From Marinobacter lutaoensis (GTDB lineage Bacteria; Pseudomonadota; Gammaproteobacteria; Pseudomonadales; Oleiphilaceae): DNA of 64,000 bases. The translations under genes were made by a program, and so were the position numbers. A model generated the notes under the pieces. It ran no database searches. It was not told where the DNA came from and saw only the letters and a program-made list of their open reading frames with translations. Each line of letters begins with the position of its first letter. Position 1 is the first letter of the stretch. Shown here piece by piece: positions 1 to 10,651 of this stretch. The DNA lies in contig NZ_MSCW01000003.1 of the NCBI RefSeq assembly GCF_001981305.1, positions 62,001 through 126,000 of the forward strand, read 5' to 3'.

Positions 1-498
1 CGCCCGGGTATCCACGCCACGCTGGATGACGGTGATGCGGGACGGGTCCACCCGGTAGTTGTCCAGGATGTACTGCTCCACACAGCGGGAGATGGCGATC
101 AGGTGCCGGGGGCGGGCCATGATCGCGCTGTAGGCATTGACCGAATACATGCCATGAAAGGTGCTCACCAGGGCCGGCCGCTCCCGGGCCGGCAGCTTGC
201 GCCAAGCCAGCCACACGATCCAGGCCGGCAGGCGTGAGCGGATATGGATGACATCCGGCTTCAGGGACTGGATCAGGGCGCGCACCGGGCGGACCTGGCC
301 GAACGACGCCAGCGATTTGCGGTGCACCGGCAGGGTAATGTGCCGGGAGCCTTCCTGCTCCAGCTGCGCTACCAGCAGGCCGCCGGACGACAGCACCAGG
401 GACTCGTGGCCCCGCCTCACCAGTTCCCGGGCAAATTCCACGGTTCCGCGCTCGACGCCGCCGCTGTTGAGCGCGGGGAGAACCTGCAGCACTTTCAT
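1..498 (-). CDS. Glycosyltransferase family 4, C-terminal part beyond the window
   Basis: The reverse strand reads open for 166 codons from an ATG at 498 to the window edge. The N-terminus MKVLQVLPALNSGGVERGT is the typical opening of a GT-B fold family 4 glycosyltransferase, including the glycine-rich loop SGGVERGT. Further on, a THP-like segment (STFHGMYSV) and AISRCVEQYI also fit the acceptor-binding half. The nucleotide-sugar-binding half with the EX7E motif lies outside the window, so donor and linkage cannot be judged. The ATG overlaps the stop of the upstream ELM1-like gene by four bases (ATGA), so the two are probably translated together. With lipid A acyltransferases and waaA nearby, a role in lipopolysaccharide core or another surface glycan is inferred. 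Confidence 0.85.
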   Translation of the reverse strand, partial: MKVLQVLPALNSGGVERGTVEFARELVRRGHESLVLSSGGLLVAQLEQEGSRHITLPVHRKSLASFGQVRPVRALIQSLKPDVIHIRSRLPAWIVWLAWRKLPARERPALVSTFHGMYSVNAYSAIMARPRHLIAISRCVEQYILDNYRVDPSRITVIQRGVDTRA

Positions 499-1430
499 CG
501 ATGCTCCTTGTACTGTTCCAGTAGCCATTGTGCGGCCCGGTCGGCCTCCCACAGGGTGGGCCGCTGCCCCGGCTCGGTTGCCATCAACACCCGGCGTGTG
601 CACCAGGGGGCCGCCATCCCATCGGTCAGCAGTCCCTGTACTCCGCGCGCAATCCGGCTGCCTTGGATCGGCGCAAGATCAAACAGGCCCGTGGGCAGGC
701 CCGTGGTTATGGCTTCATATACCATGGAAACGCTGTCCGGTGTGACCCAGGCAACCCGAGACGCCGCCAGCGTTTCGGGCAGCCAGGACGGCGGCGTCTG
801 CTGGTGGTGAAGATATTGGAGATTGGGGCGGGTCAGTGCCCGGAGCCTGTCAACCAGTTCGGCCGGGGTGCGTCGGGACGTGGTGACGGTCCAGTGCCAT
901 TCCGGGTATTCCTCGGTCAGTGTCAGCACCTGTTGATAGACGTGCGCATCGTCCCAGCGGTAGTGCCGGGAGGGGCCTCCCAGCAGCATCAGTCCCCGGG
1001 GATCGTGGACCGGTACGGTCTGGGGGACCACCGCGTTGAGGACGCCCCGGGTGACCAGAATATCCGGGCGTTGGGGGGGCTCGTCGTGGGCCGGGATGAT
1101 CGCCAGGTCGCACCAAGCCAGCGGGAAGGACGGGCGCATCAGGACCACCGTCAGGGCTCCCAGCCGCCGGCATGCCAGCAGCAGTCGCTGGGTGCCCGTC
1201 CCGGCCGCAATGATCAAGTCCGGGGCGGGGGCATCGATGCCGGGGGCCCGGCCCAGCAGAGCCTGGATCAGGGAGACCGGATGATCGCTGGCGTTGATCC
1301 AGACACCGTGGGCGCCGGCCCGGGCCTGAAGTCGTTCGGCCAAGCCCCGCAGCTGGTTGCGGTGGCCCGGCTTGTTATCGGTTAGCAGCCAAACCACCGG
1401 TGCCTGGCCTTTATTTCCGTGCTCTGCCAT
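495..1430 (-). CDS. ELM1/GtrOC1-type (mitochondrial fission ELM1-like) protein
   Basis: A 311-residue protein starting at the ATG MAEHGNKG. Longer in-frame starts give an arginine- and proline-rich N-terminus that does not look real. It begins with VVWLLTDNKPGHRNQ and continues with DLIIAAGTGTQ, GGPSRHYRWD and WVTPDSVSMVYEAITTGLP, the pattern of the ELM1 (DUF1022) family. These are GT-B-like proteins related to plant ELM1 and found in many Proteobacteria. The bacterial function is not established; neighbours suggest surface polysaccharide or lipopolysaccharide work. It lies 31 bp downstream of an acyltransferase gene and overlaps the next glycosyltransferase gene by 4 bp, so it is the middle member of an apparent reverse-strand operon. 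Confidence 0.85.
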   Translation of the reverse strand: MAEHGNKGQAPVVWLLTDNKPGHRNQLRGLAERLQARAGAHGVWINASDHPVSLIQALLGRAPGIDAPAPDLIIAAGTGTQRLLLACRRLGALTVVLMRPSFPLAWCDLAIIPAHDEPPQRPDILVTRGVLNAVVPQTVPVHDPRGLMLLGGPSRHYRWDDAHVYQQVLTLTEEYPEWHWTVTTSRRTPAELVDRLRALTRPNLQYLHHQQTPPSWLPETLAASRVAWVTPDSVSMVYEAITTGLPTGLFDLAPIQGSRIARGVQGLLTDGMAAPWCTRRVLMATEPGQRPTLWEADRAAQWLLEQYKEHR

Positions 1431-1461
1431 GGGTTGCGTCGTCCTGATACCGGTGTGGGGG

Positions 1462-2367
1462 TCAGCAGGTGCGCCCCTGATTGTAGGGGTTGGGTTGGCC
1501 CGGTGGCCGGTGCCGCAAGCGTTTGTATTCCCACTGATACTGTGCCGGGCAGTGGCGGACCACCGCCTCGATGGAGCGGTTGAGCGCGGTGGCGGCAACC
1601 ACCGGATCGTCATGGTCCAGCCCCGGTTCGGCGCGGGTTACCCGAATCCGGAACCCCTGGGCGCCGGGCAGGCGCTCGGCGTAGGTGACCAGGGCGGTGG
1701 CGCCCGTCTTGCGCATGAGTTTGTTCACCAGCGTCATGGTCAGCACGTCGATGCCGAAAAACGGCGCGTAGGCATTGGTTTTACTCCGGGGCGACTGGTC
1801 TGGAAGGATGCCCGCGACGCCACCCTCCTTCAGAATCGCCATCAGCCGGATCAGGCCCTTGCGGTCCCCCCGCACCAGCTCGGATCCCAGACGCCCGCGC
1901 ACGCGAATCATGTAATCCTCCAGCTCGCGGATGTGGGGCGGGCTGTACAGGGCCGCCATTCGGTAGCGGGAGGAGAAGAACAGGCCCGCCAGCTCCCAGT
2001 TGCCCAGGTGGGGGGCCAGCAGGATCAGCCCCCGGCCAGACGCCAGGGCTTCGTCCACCAGCTCCAACCCTTCGGTTTCCCGGATCAGGCCCAGGCACTT
2101 TGCCACCGGCCACTCCCACATCAGCGGGATCTCCAGAGTGGTCATGCCAGTATGGATGAGAGACTCCCGGGAAAGCTGCCGGCTCTGGTGTTCGGACAGT
2201 TCCGGCAGGCACAGCCGGATATTGGTATCGGTCACTTTGCGGGCGTTGCCGCCCAGCCGCCAGGCAAGCAGGCCCGCCCACCGGCCGATGGTCTGGGCTA
2301 CGGCCAGCGGCAACGAGCCGGCCAGTCGCAGCAGGCCAGCAACCAGAAAGTACTTCAGCTTGCTCAT
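1462..2367 (-). CDS. Lysophospholipid acyltransferase family protein (HtrB/LpxL-LpxM type)
   Basis: A 301-residue membrane-associated acyltransferase starting at the ATG MSKLKYFLVAG, with a hydrophobic N-terminal helix at about residues 5-35. The catalytic HX4(D/E) motif is visible as H120-L-G-N-W-E125, followed downstream by PDQSPRSKTNAYAPFFG, which matches the second conserved block of HtrB/MsbB enzymes. These enzymes add a secondary acyl chain to lipid A at the inner membrane. It is the second of two adjacent paralogues on this strand; the other (2479-3447) resembles E. coli LpxL more closely. This copy may be the LpxM-like enzyme or act on another lysolipid; the sequence alone does not decide. 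Confidence 0.85.
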   Translation of the reverse strand: MSKLKYFLVAGLLRLAGSLPLAVAQTIGRWAGLLAWRLGGNARKVTDTNIRLCLPELSEHQSRQLSRESLIHTGMTTLEIPLMWEWPVAKCLGLIRETEGLELVDEALASGRGLILLAPHLGNWELAGLFFSSRYRMAALYSPPHIRELEDYMIRVRGRLGSELVRGDRKGLIRLMAILKEGGVAGILPDQSPRSKTNAYAPFFGIDVLTMTLVNKLMRKTGATALVTYAERLPGAQGFRIRVTRAEPGLDHDDPVVAATALNRSIEAVVRHCPAQYQWEYKRLRHRPPGQPNPYNQGRTC

Positions 2368-2478
2368 GGGTGATCACTAGGTCTTTTAACAGCGGGCCAG
2401 TTTAGCACAGCGCCCGGGGCGCGAACGCGGCCGGGCGTCAGGGATTTCCGGGAGCGACATCGGTCGGGGTATGCGGCC

Positions 2479-3447
2479 TCAACGGCGGCGTCGTTTCTTC
2501 GCCTTGCGCCCGTAAAAGCCGGGGTCGTTCCGGTTAGGTCGGGTTTTGAACCGGCGGTGCATCCACAGGTATTGATCCGGTGCCTTGCGGATTTCCTGCT
2601 CGATGATGCGGTTGATCCGGGTGGCGTCCGCCAGGTCGTCGCCGCTGGGGAAGTTCTCCAGCGCCGGGTGGAAGTAGATGTCATAGCCCGGCCGGTCCGG
2701 GTGCCGGAAATGGCTGAACGGGACCACTCGGCAGCCGCTGCGCTCGGCGATGCGGGAGGTGGCGGTGATGGTGCCGGCGGGGATGCCGAAGAACGGGGCG
2801 AACACGATGTCCTTGCGGCCGTAGTCCTGGTCGGTGGCGTACCAGACCGTGCGCCCCTGGCGCAGGCACCGGAACAGGCCGCGCAGGTCCCGTGCGCCCA
2901 GGACCGTGCCATAGCGTCGTTCTCGGGCCCGGGTCATCACGGCGTTCATCAATGGGTTGTTGTGGTCCCGCTGCATGACGTCGGCTTCGATGTACTCGGT
3001 GACCAGGCTGCCGCCCAGGTCGAGGGTGCTGTAGTGGGCCCCCAGCAGCAGGACGCCCTTCCCCTCCGCCAGTGCCTGCCGGTAGTGCTCGATGCCGTGT
3101 ACCCGGGTGATACCGGTCAGCTTGGCCGGGTCGCGGAACCAGGCGATCCCCAGCTCCATCAGGCCGATGCCGTTGGCGAGAAAGCTCCTGCGTACCAGCG
3201 CGGCCTGCTCCCGCTCAGAGCGTTCGGGGAAGCACAGGCGGATGTTGATCTCCGTGATGCGCCGGCGCTCGTGGGCGAATTTCCAGGCCAGCCAGCCGGC
3301 CGCCCGGCCCAATGGCCATTGCCAGCGGATCGGCAACTGGGCCCCCAGCCACATGAGGCCGATCAGGGCCCAGGTTGGCCACCAGCGAGGATGTCGGTAA
3401 GCTGCGTAATCGGTGTTTCTGGGAAGTTTGCGGTGCTTCTTCTTCAA
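2479..3447 (-). CDS. lpxL: Lipid A biosynthesis lauroyl acyltransferase
   Basis: A kdo2-lipid IVA acyltransferase of about 322 residues. Blocks matching E. coli LpxL include HPRWWPTW near the N-terminus, NIRLCFPERSE, the catalytic HX4D motif H138-Y-S-T-L-D143, WYATDQDYG and the C-terminal APDQYLWMHRRFKTRP. The frame has no ATG at the expected place. I chose the TTG at 3447 because AGAAGG sits 9-10 bases upstream of it; another TTG at 3489 would add 14 residues. A hydrophobic segment at about residues 26-40 anchors it to the inner membrane. It runs divergently from waaA, whose KDO transferase makes its likely substrate, so acylation and KDO addition sit at one locus. Confidence 0.88.
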   Translation of the reverse strand: MKKKHRKLPRNTDYAAYRHPRWWPTWALIGLMWLGAQLPIRWQWPLGRAAGWLAWKFAHERRRITEINIRLCFPERSEREQAALVRRSFLANGIGLMELGIAWFRDPAKLTGITRVHGIEHYRQALAEGKGVLLLGAHYSTLDLGGSLVTEYIEADVMQRDHNNPLMNAVMTRARERRYGTVLGARDLRGLFRCLRQGRTVWYATDQDYGRKDIVFAPFFGIPAGTITATSRIAERSGCRVVPFSHFRHPDRPGYDIYFHPALENFPSGDDLADATRINRIIEQEIRKAPDQYLWMHRRFKTRPNRNDPGFYGRKAKKRRRR

Positions 3448-3548
3448 AACCGTGAACCTTCTGTCGACAACTCGTCTGTCCCCGGGCAAGATGCCGCCCC
3501 GGGTTGGTTTCTCGCTATGATAACGTACTGTTTTGCCGGGAGTCCTGC

Positions 3549-4802
3549 GTGTTCCAGTTTCTTTATTCCCAGCTTGTCCGTCTGGCCCTGCCGCTGATCT
3601 TTCTGCGCCTGTGGTGGCGGGGTCGCCGGACCCCCGAACTGCGCCGGAACTGGCGGCATCGGTTGGGGCTGGCGCCTCGGCTCCAGGGGCCGGTGGTCTG
3701 GGTTCATGCCGTTTCCGTTGGGGAAACGGTGGCCGCGGGCCCGATGGTCCGTCGGTTGCTTGAGCGGTTGCCGGAAGCCTCGGTGCTGATGACCGCGATG
3801 ACCGCCACCGGCTTGGCCCAGGCGAAGCGCATGTTCGGCGACCAGGTGACCTATGCCTATGCGCCCTACGATACGCCGGGCGCGGTGCGGCGTTTTCTGA
3901 ACCGTGTTCAGCCCCGCATTCTGGTGATCATGGAAACCGAAATCTGGCCCAATATGATCCGCCAGAGCCGCGTGCGAGGGGTCCCGGTGTTTCTGGTCAA
4001 TGCCCGTCTGTCCGAACGCTCCGCCCGGGGCTACGAGCGCATTCGCCCGTTGGCGTTGCCGGTGATGCGGGACATCAGCTGGGTGGCGGCACAGGCAGAC
4101 AGCGACGCCGAGCGGTTTCGCCGCATTGGGGTGGCACCGGACCGGGTTGACGTCACTGGCAGTGTCAAGTTTGACGTGGATATCCCGGCCGGGGTACGGG
4201 AAGCCGCCGGGCAGCTTCGGGCCCGGTTCGGTGACCGGCCAGTGTGGGTGGCGGGCAGCACACACGCCGGCGAGGAGAGCCCGGTGCTGGCGGCGCACCG
4301 GCGGCTGCTGGCGGCCCACCCCGATGCCCTGCTGATTCTGGTGCCCCGGCACCCCGAACGCTTTGACTCGGTTGCCGGCCAGGTCTCCGATCAGGGGCTG
4401 TCCCTGGCCCGTCGGAGCCGGAACCAGGACCCGGCCGGCGCTCAGGTCTACCTTGGCGATACCATGGGCGAACTGATGATGCTCTATGGCGCCAGCGACA
4501 TGGCCTTTGTCGGCGGCTCCCTGGTTGACCGGGGCGGGCACAATCCGCTGGAACCGGCGGCCTGGGGCATTCCGGTGTTTTCGGGGCCACACGTATTCAA
4601 CTTCGAGACGATCTATCAGCGACTGCTGGACGATGCCGCGGTGGGGATGGTGTCGGGCGCCGAGGATCTGGCGAGGCAGTTGATCGCCCTGTGCTCCGAT
4701 CCGGATCGGCGGGCGGCGGCCGGGCAGCGGGCGCTGCGGGTGGTGGAGAAAAACCGGGGCGCCTTGGATAAGGTGGTGGCCGGGGTGGTGGGCCGGGTCT
4801 GA
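3549..4802 (+). CDS. waaA: 3-deoxy-D-manno-octulosonic acid transferase
   Basis: A 417-residue KDO transferase that attaches KDO to lipid IVA at the inner membrane. The start is a GTG at 3549 with GGGAG just upstream. The product then begins MFQFLYSQLVRLALPL, aligning with the short N-terminal membrane helix of E. coli WaaA. Family blocks present are HAVSVGET, METEIWPN, NARLSERSARGY, VTGSVKFD, THAGEES, LVPRHPERF, GDTMGEL and FVGGSLVDRGGHNPLEP. Length is normal for the family. It is divergent from the lpxL-like gene and convergent with tolC. One or two KDO residues added per molecule cannot be predicted. Confidence 0.95.
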   Translation: MFQFLYSQLVRLALPLIFLRLWWRGRRTPELRRNWRHRLGLAPRLQGPVVWVHAVSVGETVAAGPMVRRLLERLPEASVLMTAMTATGLAQAKRMFGDQVTYAYAPYDTPGAVRRFLNRVQPRILVIMETEIWPNMIRQSRVRGVPVFLVNARLSERSARGYERIRPLALPVMRDISWVAAQADSDAERFRRIGVAPDRVDVTGSVKFDVDIPAGVREAAGQLRARFGDRPVWVAGSTHAGEESPVLAAHRRLLAAHPDALLILVPRHPERFDSVAGQVSDQGLSLARRSRNQDPAGAQVYLGDTMGELMMLYGASDMAFVGGSLVDRGGHNPLEPAAWGIPVFSGPHVFNFETIYQRLLDDAAVGMVSGAEDLARQLIALCSDPDRRAAAGQRALRVVEKNRGALDKVVAGVVGRV

Positions 4803-4810
4803 CCCGCAAC

Positions 4811-4834
4811 GGGCACGACCAGGCGGCCGTGCCC
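4811..4834. terminator. GC-rich hairpin between convergent waaA and tolC
   Basis: A perfect 7-bp inverted repeat (GGGCACG and CGTGCCC) with a 10-base loop lies in the 46 bp between the two convergent stop codons. No T-run follows on either strand, so intrinsic termination is only a possibility suggested by position. Confidence 0.35.
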
Positions 4835-4848
4835 CCGGGGCGCAGAGA

Positions 4849-6207
4849 TTACTGGGTGGGATCGTCCAGAGTGTTGTCCTCGGTGGCCAGGGCTTCGATC
4901 CCGGGTGCCGTCTCGCTCAGCCAGTTGTTCAGGGCAATGAGATCCTGCGGACTCAGGGTGCCAGCGGCCTGTTTGAGTTTGAGGGTGTTGATGACGTAAT
5001 CGTAGCGGGCGTTGGCGTAGTCCCTCAGCGCCACATAGTACGCCCGCTCGGCATCCAGAACTTCCACGATGTTGCGTGTACCGACCTCGTAGCCTGCCCG
5101 GGTGGCGTCCAGGGCGCTGCGCCGGGACAGAATGGTTTTCTCCAGGGCGGAGGCGGTCTCGATGTTGTTGTTGACGGTCAGGAACAGGCTGCGGGTGTTT
5201 ACGCGCACGTCCCGGCGGACGGTGTTCAGGTCCTGTTCGGCCACGGTGACCAGCGAGCGCTGCTGACGCACCCCGGCGGAGGTGCCGCCGCCGGTGTAGA
5301 TGGGAACGTTCAGAGTCAGGCCGATCAGCCCCTGGGTGGCGTCACCCTGGGTCGGCCCGCCTCCGTCGATCTGGGTGTCGCCATAGGACGCGGTCAGGTC
5401 CAGAGTGGGGTAGTGGCCGGCCTTGGCGACCTTGAGACTGGCCTTGTTGGCATTGAGGGATTGCAGGGCCGCCTGGATCGACCAGTTCTGGGCCAGGGCG
5501 GTGGTTTCCCAGGCCGATGGATCCATGGGGTCGGGCCGGCCCAACGGGAATGTCTGTTTCAGGTTCTCAAGGGCTTCGGGGTATTCCCCAGTCAGGCGGG
5601 CCAGCTGTTCGCGGGCCACGTTGAGTTGGTTTTCCGCGGCGATGCGCTGGCTTTTACTGTCGTCATAGCTGGCGCGGGCCTCGTACACCTCGGTGATGGC
5701 GATAAGCCCCACATCAAAACGTTCCTGGGCCTGCTCATACTGCCGCTGGATCGCGGCCTCGGTGGCCCGGGCCGTGGTGACCGTGTCTTGGGCCCGGAGC
5801 ACATTGAAGTAGGCCGAGGCGACATCCAGGATCAGCTGCTGCTGGGCCAGATTGTATTGCGCCCGAGCGGCTTCGGTCTGAAATTTGCTCGCGTCATAGC
5901 GGAACCAGGCGTCCGCCTGGAACAGCGGTTGGGTCAGTTGAACACCATAGCCGGTGGACTTGTAACTTTCATCCACCAGTTCGCCGTCGACATCGTAGTG
6001 GTCGGCTTCGGCGTAGGCACCGACTTGCGGCAGCAGCGCACTTCGGGTGACTTCACTGGCGGCTTGCTGGGCCTCGTAGCTGGCCTGGGCCGAGGCGATA
6101 CCGGAATCGTAGGACAGGGCCTTTTCGTAGGTTTCGACGAGGTCCAGGGCACACACGGGATGCGCTGCCATGAGACCGATCAGTCCGGAAATCAATCGCT
6201 TTTTCAT
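4849..6207 (-). CDS. tolC: TolC family outer membrane channel protein
   Basis: A 452-residue outer membrane efflux protein. It starts at the ATG 6207 preceded by AGGAG; the first 20 residues (MKKRLISGLIGLMAAHPVCA) form a signal peptide ending in a signal peptidase I site. Two OEP repeats follow, with the typical LVETYEKALSYD opening, QPLFQADAWFRYD, NVPIYTGGGTSAGVRQ and VGTRNIVEVLDAERAYYVALRDYANARYDYV. This matches TolC-type trimeric beta-barrel/alpha-tunnel channels used by type I secretion and tripartite efflux. There is no pump gene beside it, as is usual for a general tolC. The divergent neighbour is thiC with its riboswitch. Confidence 0.93.
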   Translation of the reverse strand: MKKRLISGLIGLMAAHPVCALDLVETYEKALSYDSGIASAQASYEAQQAASEVTRSALLPQVGAYAEADHYDVDGELVDESYKSTGYGVQLTQPLFQADAWFRYDASKFQTEAARAQYNLAQQQLILDVASAYFNVLRAQDTVTTARATEAAIQRQYEQAQERFDVGLIAITEVYEARASYDDSKSQRIAAENQLNVAREQLARLTGEYPEALENLKQTFPLGRPDPMDPSAWETTALAQNWSIQAALQSLNANKASLKVAKAGHYPTLDLTASYGDTQIDGGGPTQGDATQGLIGLTLNVPIYTGGGTSAGVRQQRSLVTVAEQDLNTVRRDVRVNTRSLFLTVNNNIETASALEKTILSRRSALDATRAGYEVGTRNIVEVLDAERAYYVALRDYANARYDYVINTLKLKQAAGTLSPQDLIALNNWLSETAPGIEALATEDNTLDDPTQ

Positions 6208-6349
6208 TCTTGCTCCTGAATACCTGTGCACGAAAGCGCCAGTTCAAGGGGGGCGTCGGCCGGGCTGTCATCGGCTGGGTCCGACAGGAATCCGGCAGGC
6301 TCATGGACGGCCATTATGGACAATAATTGGCCCCGGCTCTACACTTGCA

Positions 6350-6372
6350 AATGCCACATAAATGTAGGCATT
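6350..6372. promoter_or_regulatory. Dyad between tolC and the thiC riboswitch
   Basis: An almost perfect inverted repeat: AATGCC-ACAT on the left and ATGT-A-GGCATT on the right, with a 2-base centre and one unpaired A. It ends 16 bases before the riboswitch aptamer in the 382-bp divergent gap 6208-6589, where promoters for both tolC and thiC must lie. It could be an operator; no regulator can be assigned. Confidence 0.35.
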
Positions 6373-6387
6373 ACCGAATACGCACGC

Positions 6388-8470
<2,083 letters not shown>

Positions 8471-8479
8471 TCTTGCCCG

Positions 8480-8512
8480 CCGGGGCGGCCCGCGCAACGC
8501 CGGCCGCCCCGG
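8480..8512 (+). terminator. Strong GC hairpin after thiC
   Basis: An 11-bp perfect stem (CCGGGGCGGCC pairing with GGCCGCCCCGG) with an 11-base loop starts 10 bases after the thiC stop. It lacks a T-run, so it may be a factor-assisted terminator or a 3'-end protecting structure. Confidence 0.45.
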
Positions 8513-8578
8513 TGCCGGCTTGCATTCCCCCGGAGCCTGAGGCTATCGTTCTGAGTCGGTTCCACGAAGGGGTGTGCG

Positions 8579-9199
8579 ATGACCAGGCTGTTCCAGTTCG
8601 ACGCCAGTGACGTCAAGATCAAAAAGCGCGAGACGGTTTTTCAGGGCTTTTTCCGGATGGACAAACTCTGGTTGACCCACCCGCGTTTCGACGGCCGCGA
8701 GATGCCGGTGTTCACCCGGGAACTGTTTGTTCGTGGTGACGCCACGTGTGTCCTGCCGTACGACCCTGTCCGGGACGAGGTGGTCCTGCTGGAACAGTTT
8801 CGCCTTGGAGCCCTGGGGCGTGACCAGTCGCCCTGGCTGTTGGAATTGGTGGCGGGCATGAACGAGGAGGGCGAGAGCCCGGAACAGGTGGCCCGGCGGG
8901 AAGGTCAGGAAGAAGCGGGCCTTACCTTTCGGCAACTGGAGCGGATCTGCGAGTATCTGGTGTCGCCCGGGGGCAGCACCGAAATGGTTCATCTGTACTG
9001 CGGCCTGGTATCCAGCGAGCATGCCGGAGGTCTGTTCGGCGTGGAGCATGAACACGAAGACATCCGCGCCCATGTGCTGGCGGCAAGCGAGGCCATGGCC
9101 ATGGTGCACGACGGCCGGATCAACAATGCTGCGGCCATCATCGCCCTGCAATGGCTGGAGCTGAACCGGCCGCGGCTGCGTCGGGAGGCCGGCCAATGA
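8579..9199 (+). CDS. nudF: ADP-ribose pyrophosphatase (Nudix hydrolase)
   Basis: A 206-residue Nudix enzyme expected to split ADP-ribose to AMP and ribose 5-phosphate. The complete Nudix box GX5EX7REUXEEXGU covers residues 93-115 (G93, E99, R107, E108, E111, E112, G114). The N-terminal half (ETVFQGFFRMDKLWLTHPRFDG) and the block EQFRLGAL are those of E. coli NudF. The start has AAGGGG at good spacing. Its stop overlaps the start of the DUF1249 gene (ATGA), and cpdA follows, a gene order (nudF-yqiB-cpdA) shared with E. coli and many gammaproteobacteria. Confidence 0.93.
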   Translation: MTRLFQFDASDVKIKKRETVFQGFFRMDKLWLTHPRFDGREMPVFTRELFVRGDATCVLPYDPVRDEVVLLEQFRLGALGRDQSPWLLELVAGMNEEGESPEQVARREGQEEAGLTFRQLERICEYLVSPGGSTEMVHLYCGLVSSEHAGGLFGVEHEHEDIRAHVLAASEAMAMVHDGRINNAAAIIALQWLELNRPRLRREAGQ

Positions 9200-9681
9200 C
9201 CGAGTGGATCCGCCGGCCCAAACCCTATGTTCCGGACCTGCGCCAGCTGGGCGCCCTGTGTGAAGGCAACTATCAGCGGTTGCACCGGTTGCGGCAGCTG
9301 GAAGTGGCCGGTTGCCCGGTCAGCGAGTTCGAGCTGCACCGGGAGCATCTGTATCTGGGACGGGTGCGGATCCAGGTGCTGCAGACCGCCCGCTACACCG
9401 AAACCCTGTTGCTGGAGCAGACCCACAACGCCGGGCGCTGGCTGAATAACCCCGAGATGACGGTGCGGGTCTACCACGACGCCGCCATGGCGGAAGTGAT
9501 CAGCTGCTACCGGGACCGCCGGATCGCCCCCGCTAACGACTACCCCAACCGTTTCATGCACCACCCGGATGAAAAGGTGCAAGTGAATGCCTTTCTGGCG
9601 GACTGGCTGGACTTTTGCCTGCGGTTTGGCCATCTGCCGATGGAACAGCCGGCCTGGTCCGCCGGTGAGGGCCTTGAGTGA
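9196..9681 (+). CDS. yqiB: DUF1249 family protein (YqiB)
   Basis: A 161-residue protein with the DUF1249 pattern: YVPDLRQLGALCEGNYQRL, then LTLLEQ-like TLLLEQTHNAGRW, MTVRVYHDAAMAEVISC and YPNRFMHHPDEKVQVNAFLADWLDFCL. The start ATG at 9196 overlaps the nudF stop by 4 bases, so translation is likely coupled. The family function is unknown; the constant position between nudF and cpdA suggests a link with nucleotide or cyclic AMP metabolism, but that is inference. No signal peptide or membrane helix is visible. Confidence 0.9.
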   Translation: MTEWIRRPKPYVPDLRQLGALCEGNYQRLHRLRQLEVAGCPVSEFELHREHLYLGRVRIQVLQTARYTETLLLEQTHNAGRWLNNPEMTVRVYHDAAMAEVISCYRDRRIAPANDYPNRFMHHPDEKVQVNAFLADWLDFCLRFGHLPMEQPAWSAGEGLE

Positions 9682-9844
9682 GCCCCGGGAGGCGGTGTGG
9701 TCGAGTTGTCAAATCTTGCAAATTCCGGTCAAACTCCTCCCAGGAATGTGATGCCGGTGGCATTCCCGACCACGGCACGCGTGGTGTCTCGTCGTACACT
9801 GGTTATCGTTCTCACTGGACAGCAGCAGGCTAGACAGGAATCCC

Positions 9845-10651
9845 ATGACCCGACCGGATAAGGCCCCCTCATTGCGTGTGCTCCAGATCACGGACCCTCA
9901 TCTGATGGCCCGTGCCGAGGGCGCGTTGCTGGGGGTAAACACCCGGGACAGCCTGTCCGCGGTCATCGGAGAGGCTCGCCGCCACCATGGCCAGCCGGAC
10001 CTGATTCTGGCCACCGGTGACCTGGCCCAGGACGGCTCGGAGGCCGCCTATCGGGTGTTTGGTGACAGCTTGGCGTGTTTCGGCAGCGATATGGCCTGGC
10101 TGGCCGGCAACCATGATGACACGGCGACGCTGGCCCGAACGGCCGCGCACTATGGCGCCGATCGGCGGCAACTGGTACGGGGTGGCTGGAACATCGTGTT
10201 GCTGGATTCCTCCGTGGCCGGTCAGGTGCACGGCGAGCTGGTGGCTCGGGAACTGACGTTTCTGGATACCGCGCTGGCGGCGGAGCCGCAGCGGCCCGCC
10301 CTGGTGGCGCTGCATCATCACCCGGTGGATATCGGGTCGGGCTGGATGGACCGGATCGGGTTGCGCAACCGGGAGGCATTCTGGGCGGTGATCGATCGTC
10401 ATCCGCAGGTTCGGGTGGTTTTGTGGGGGCATGTGCACCAGGCGTTCGATGGCGAGCGTAACGGTGTCCGGCTGCTGGCGACGCCTTCCACCTGCATCCA
10501 GTTCGCCAGGGGTTCCCGGGAGTTTGCGGTGGAGCCGCTGGCTCCCGGTTACCGATGGTTGGAGCTGGCGCCGGACGGCGGCCTCGTTACCGAGGTCCGC
10601 CGCGCCGACGGGTTCCGGTTTGAACTGGACCAGAACAGCTCGGGTTACTGA
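9845..10651 (+). CDS. cpdA: 3',5'-cyclic-AMP phosphodiesterase
   Basis: A 268-residue calcineurin-like metallophosphoesterase of the CpdA/Icc class that hydrolyses cAMP. The metal-binding set is complete: D17-x-H19 (ITDPHL), GDLAQDG, GNHDD, LHHHPV and GHVHQ. Length matches E. coli CpdA. The start has CAGGA five bases upstream. It sits after nudF and yqiB with a 163-bp gap containing a small hairpin (ATGCC/GGCAT near 9751-9763) but no clear promoter. Its last 7 bases overlap the end of the convergent metE gene. Confidence 0.93.
   Translation: MTRPDKAPSLRVLQITDPHLMARAEGALLGVNTRDSLSAVIGEARRHHGQPDLILATGDLAQDGSEAAYRVFGDSLACFGSDMAWLAGNHDDTATLARTAAHYGADRRQLVRGGWNIVLLDSSVAGQVHGELVARELTFLDTALAAEPQRPALVALHHHPVDIGSGWMDRIGLRNREAFWAVIDRHPQVRVVLWGHVHQAFDGERNGVRLLATPSTCIQFARGSREFAVEPLAPGYRWLELAPDGGLVTEVRRADGFRFELDQNSSGY

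Noticed and set aside
161-1385. Several forward-strand frames over the glycosyltransferase and ELM1-like genes
   Set aside because: Both genes are clear on the reverse strand with overlapping start/stop codons; forward frames show no family pattern.
3444-4592. Open reverse-strand frame of 382 codons opposite waaA
   Set aside because: waaA motifs are complete on the forward strand; the reverse frame has no recognisable domain.
10645-10651. 7-bp tail-to-tail overlap of cpdA and metE as a special signal
   Set aside because: Short convergent overlaps of this size are common in compact genomes; both proteins end normally.
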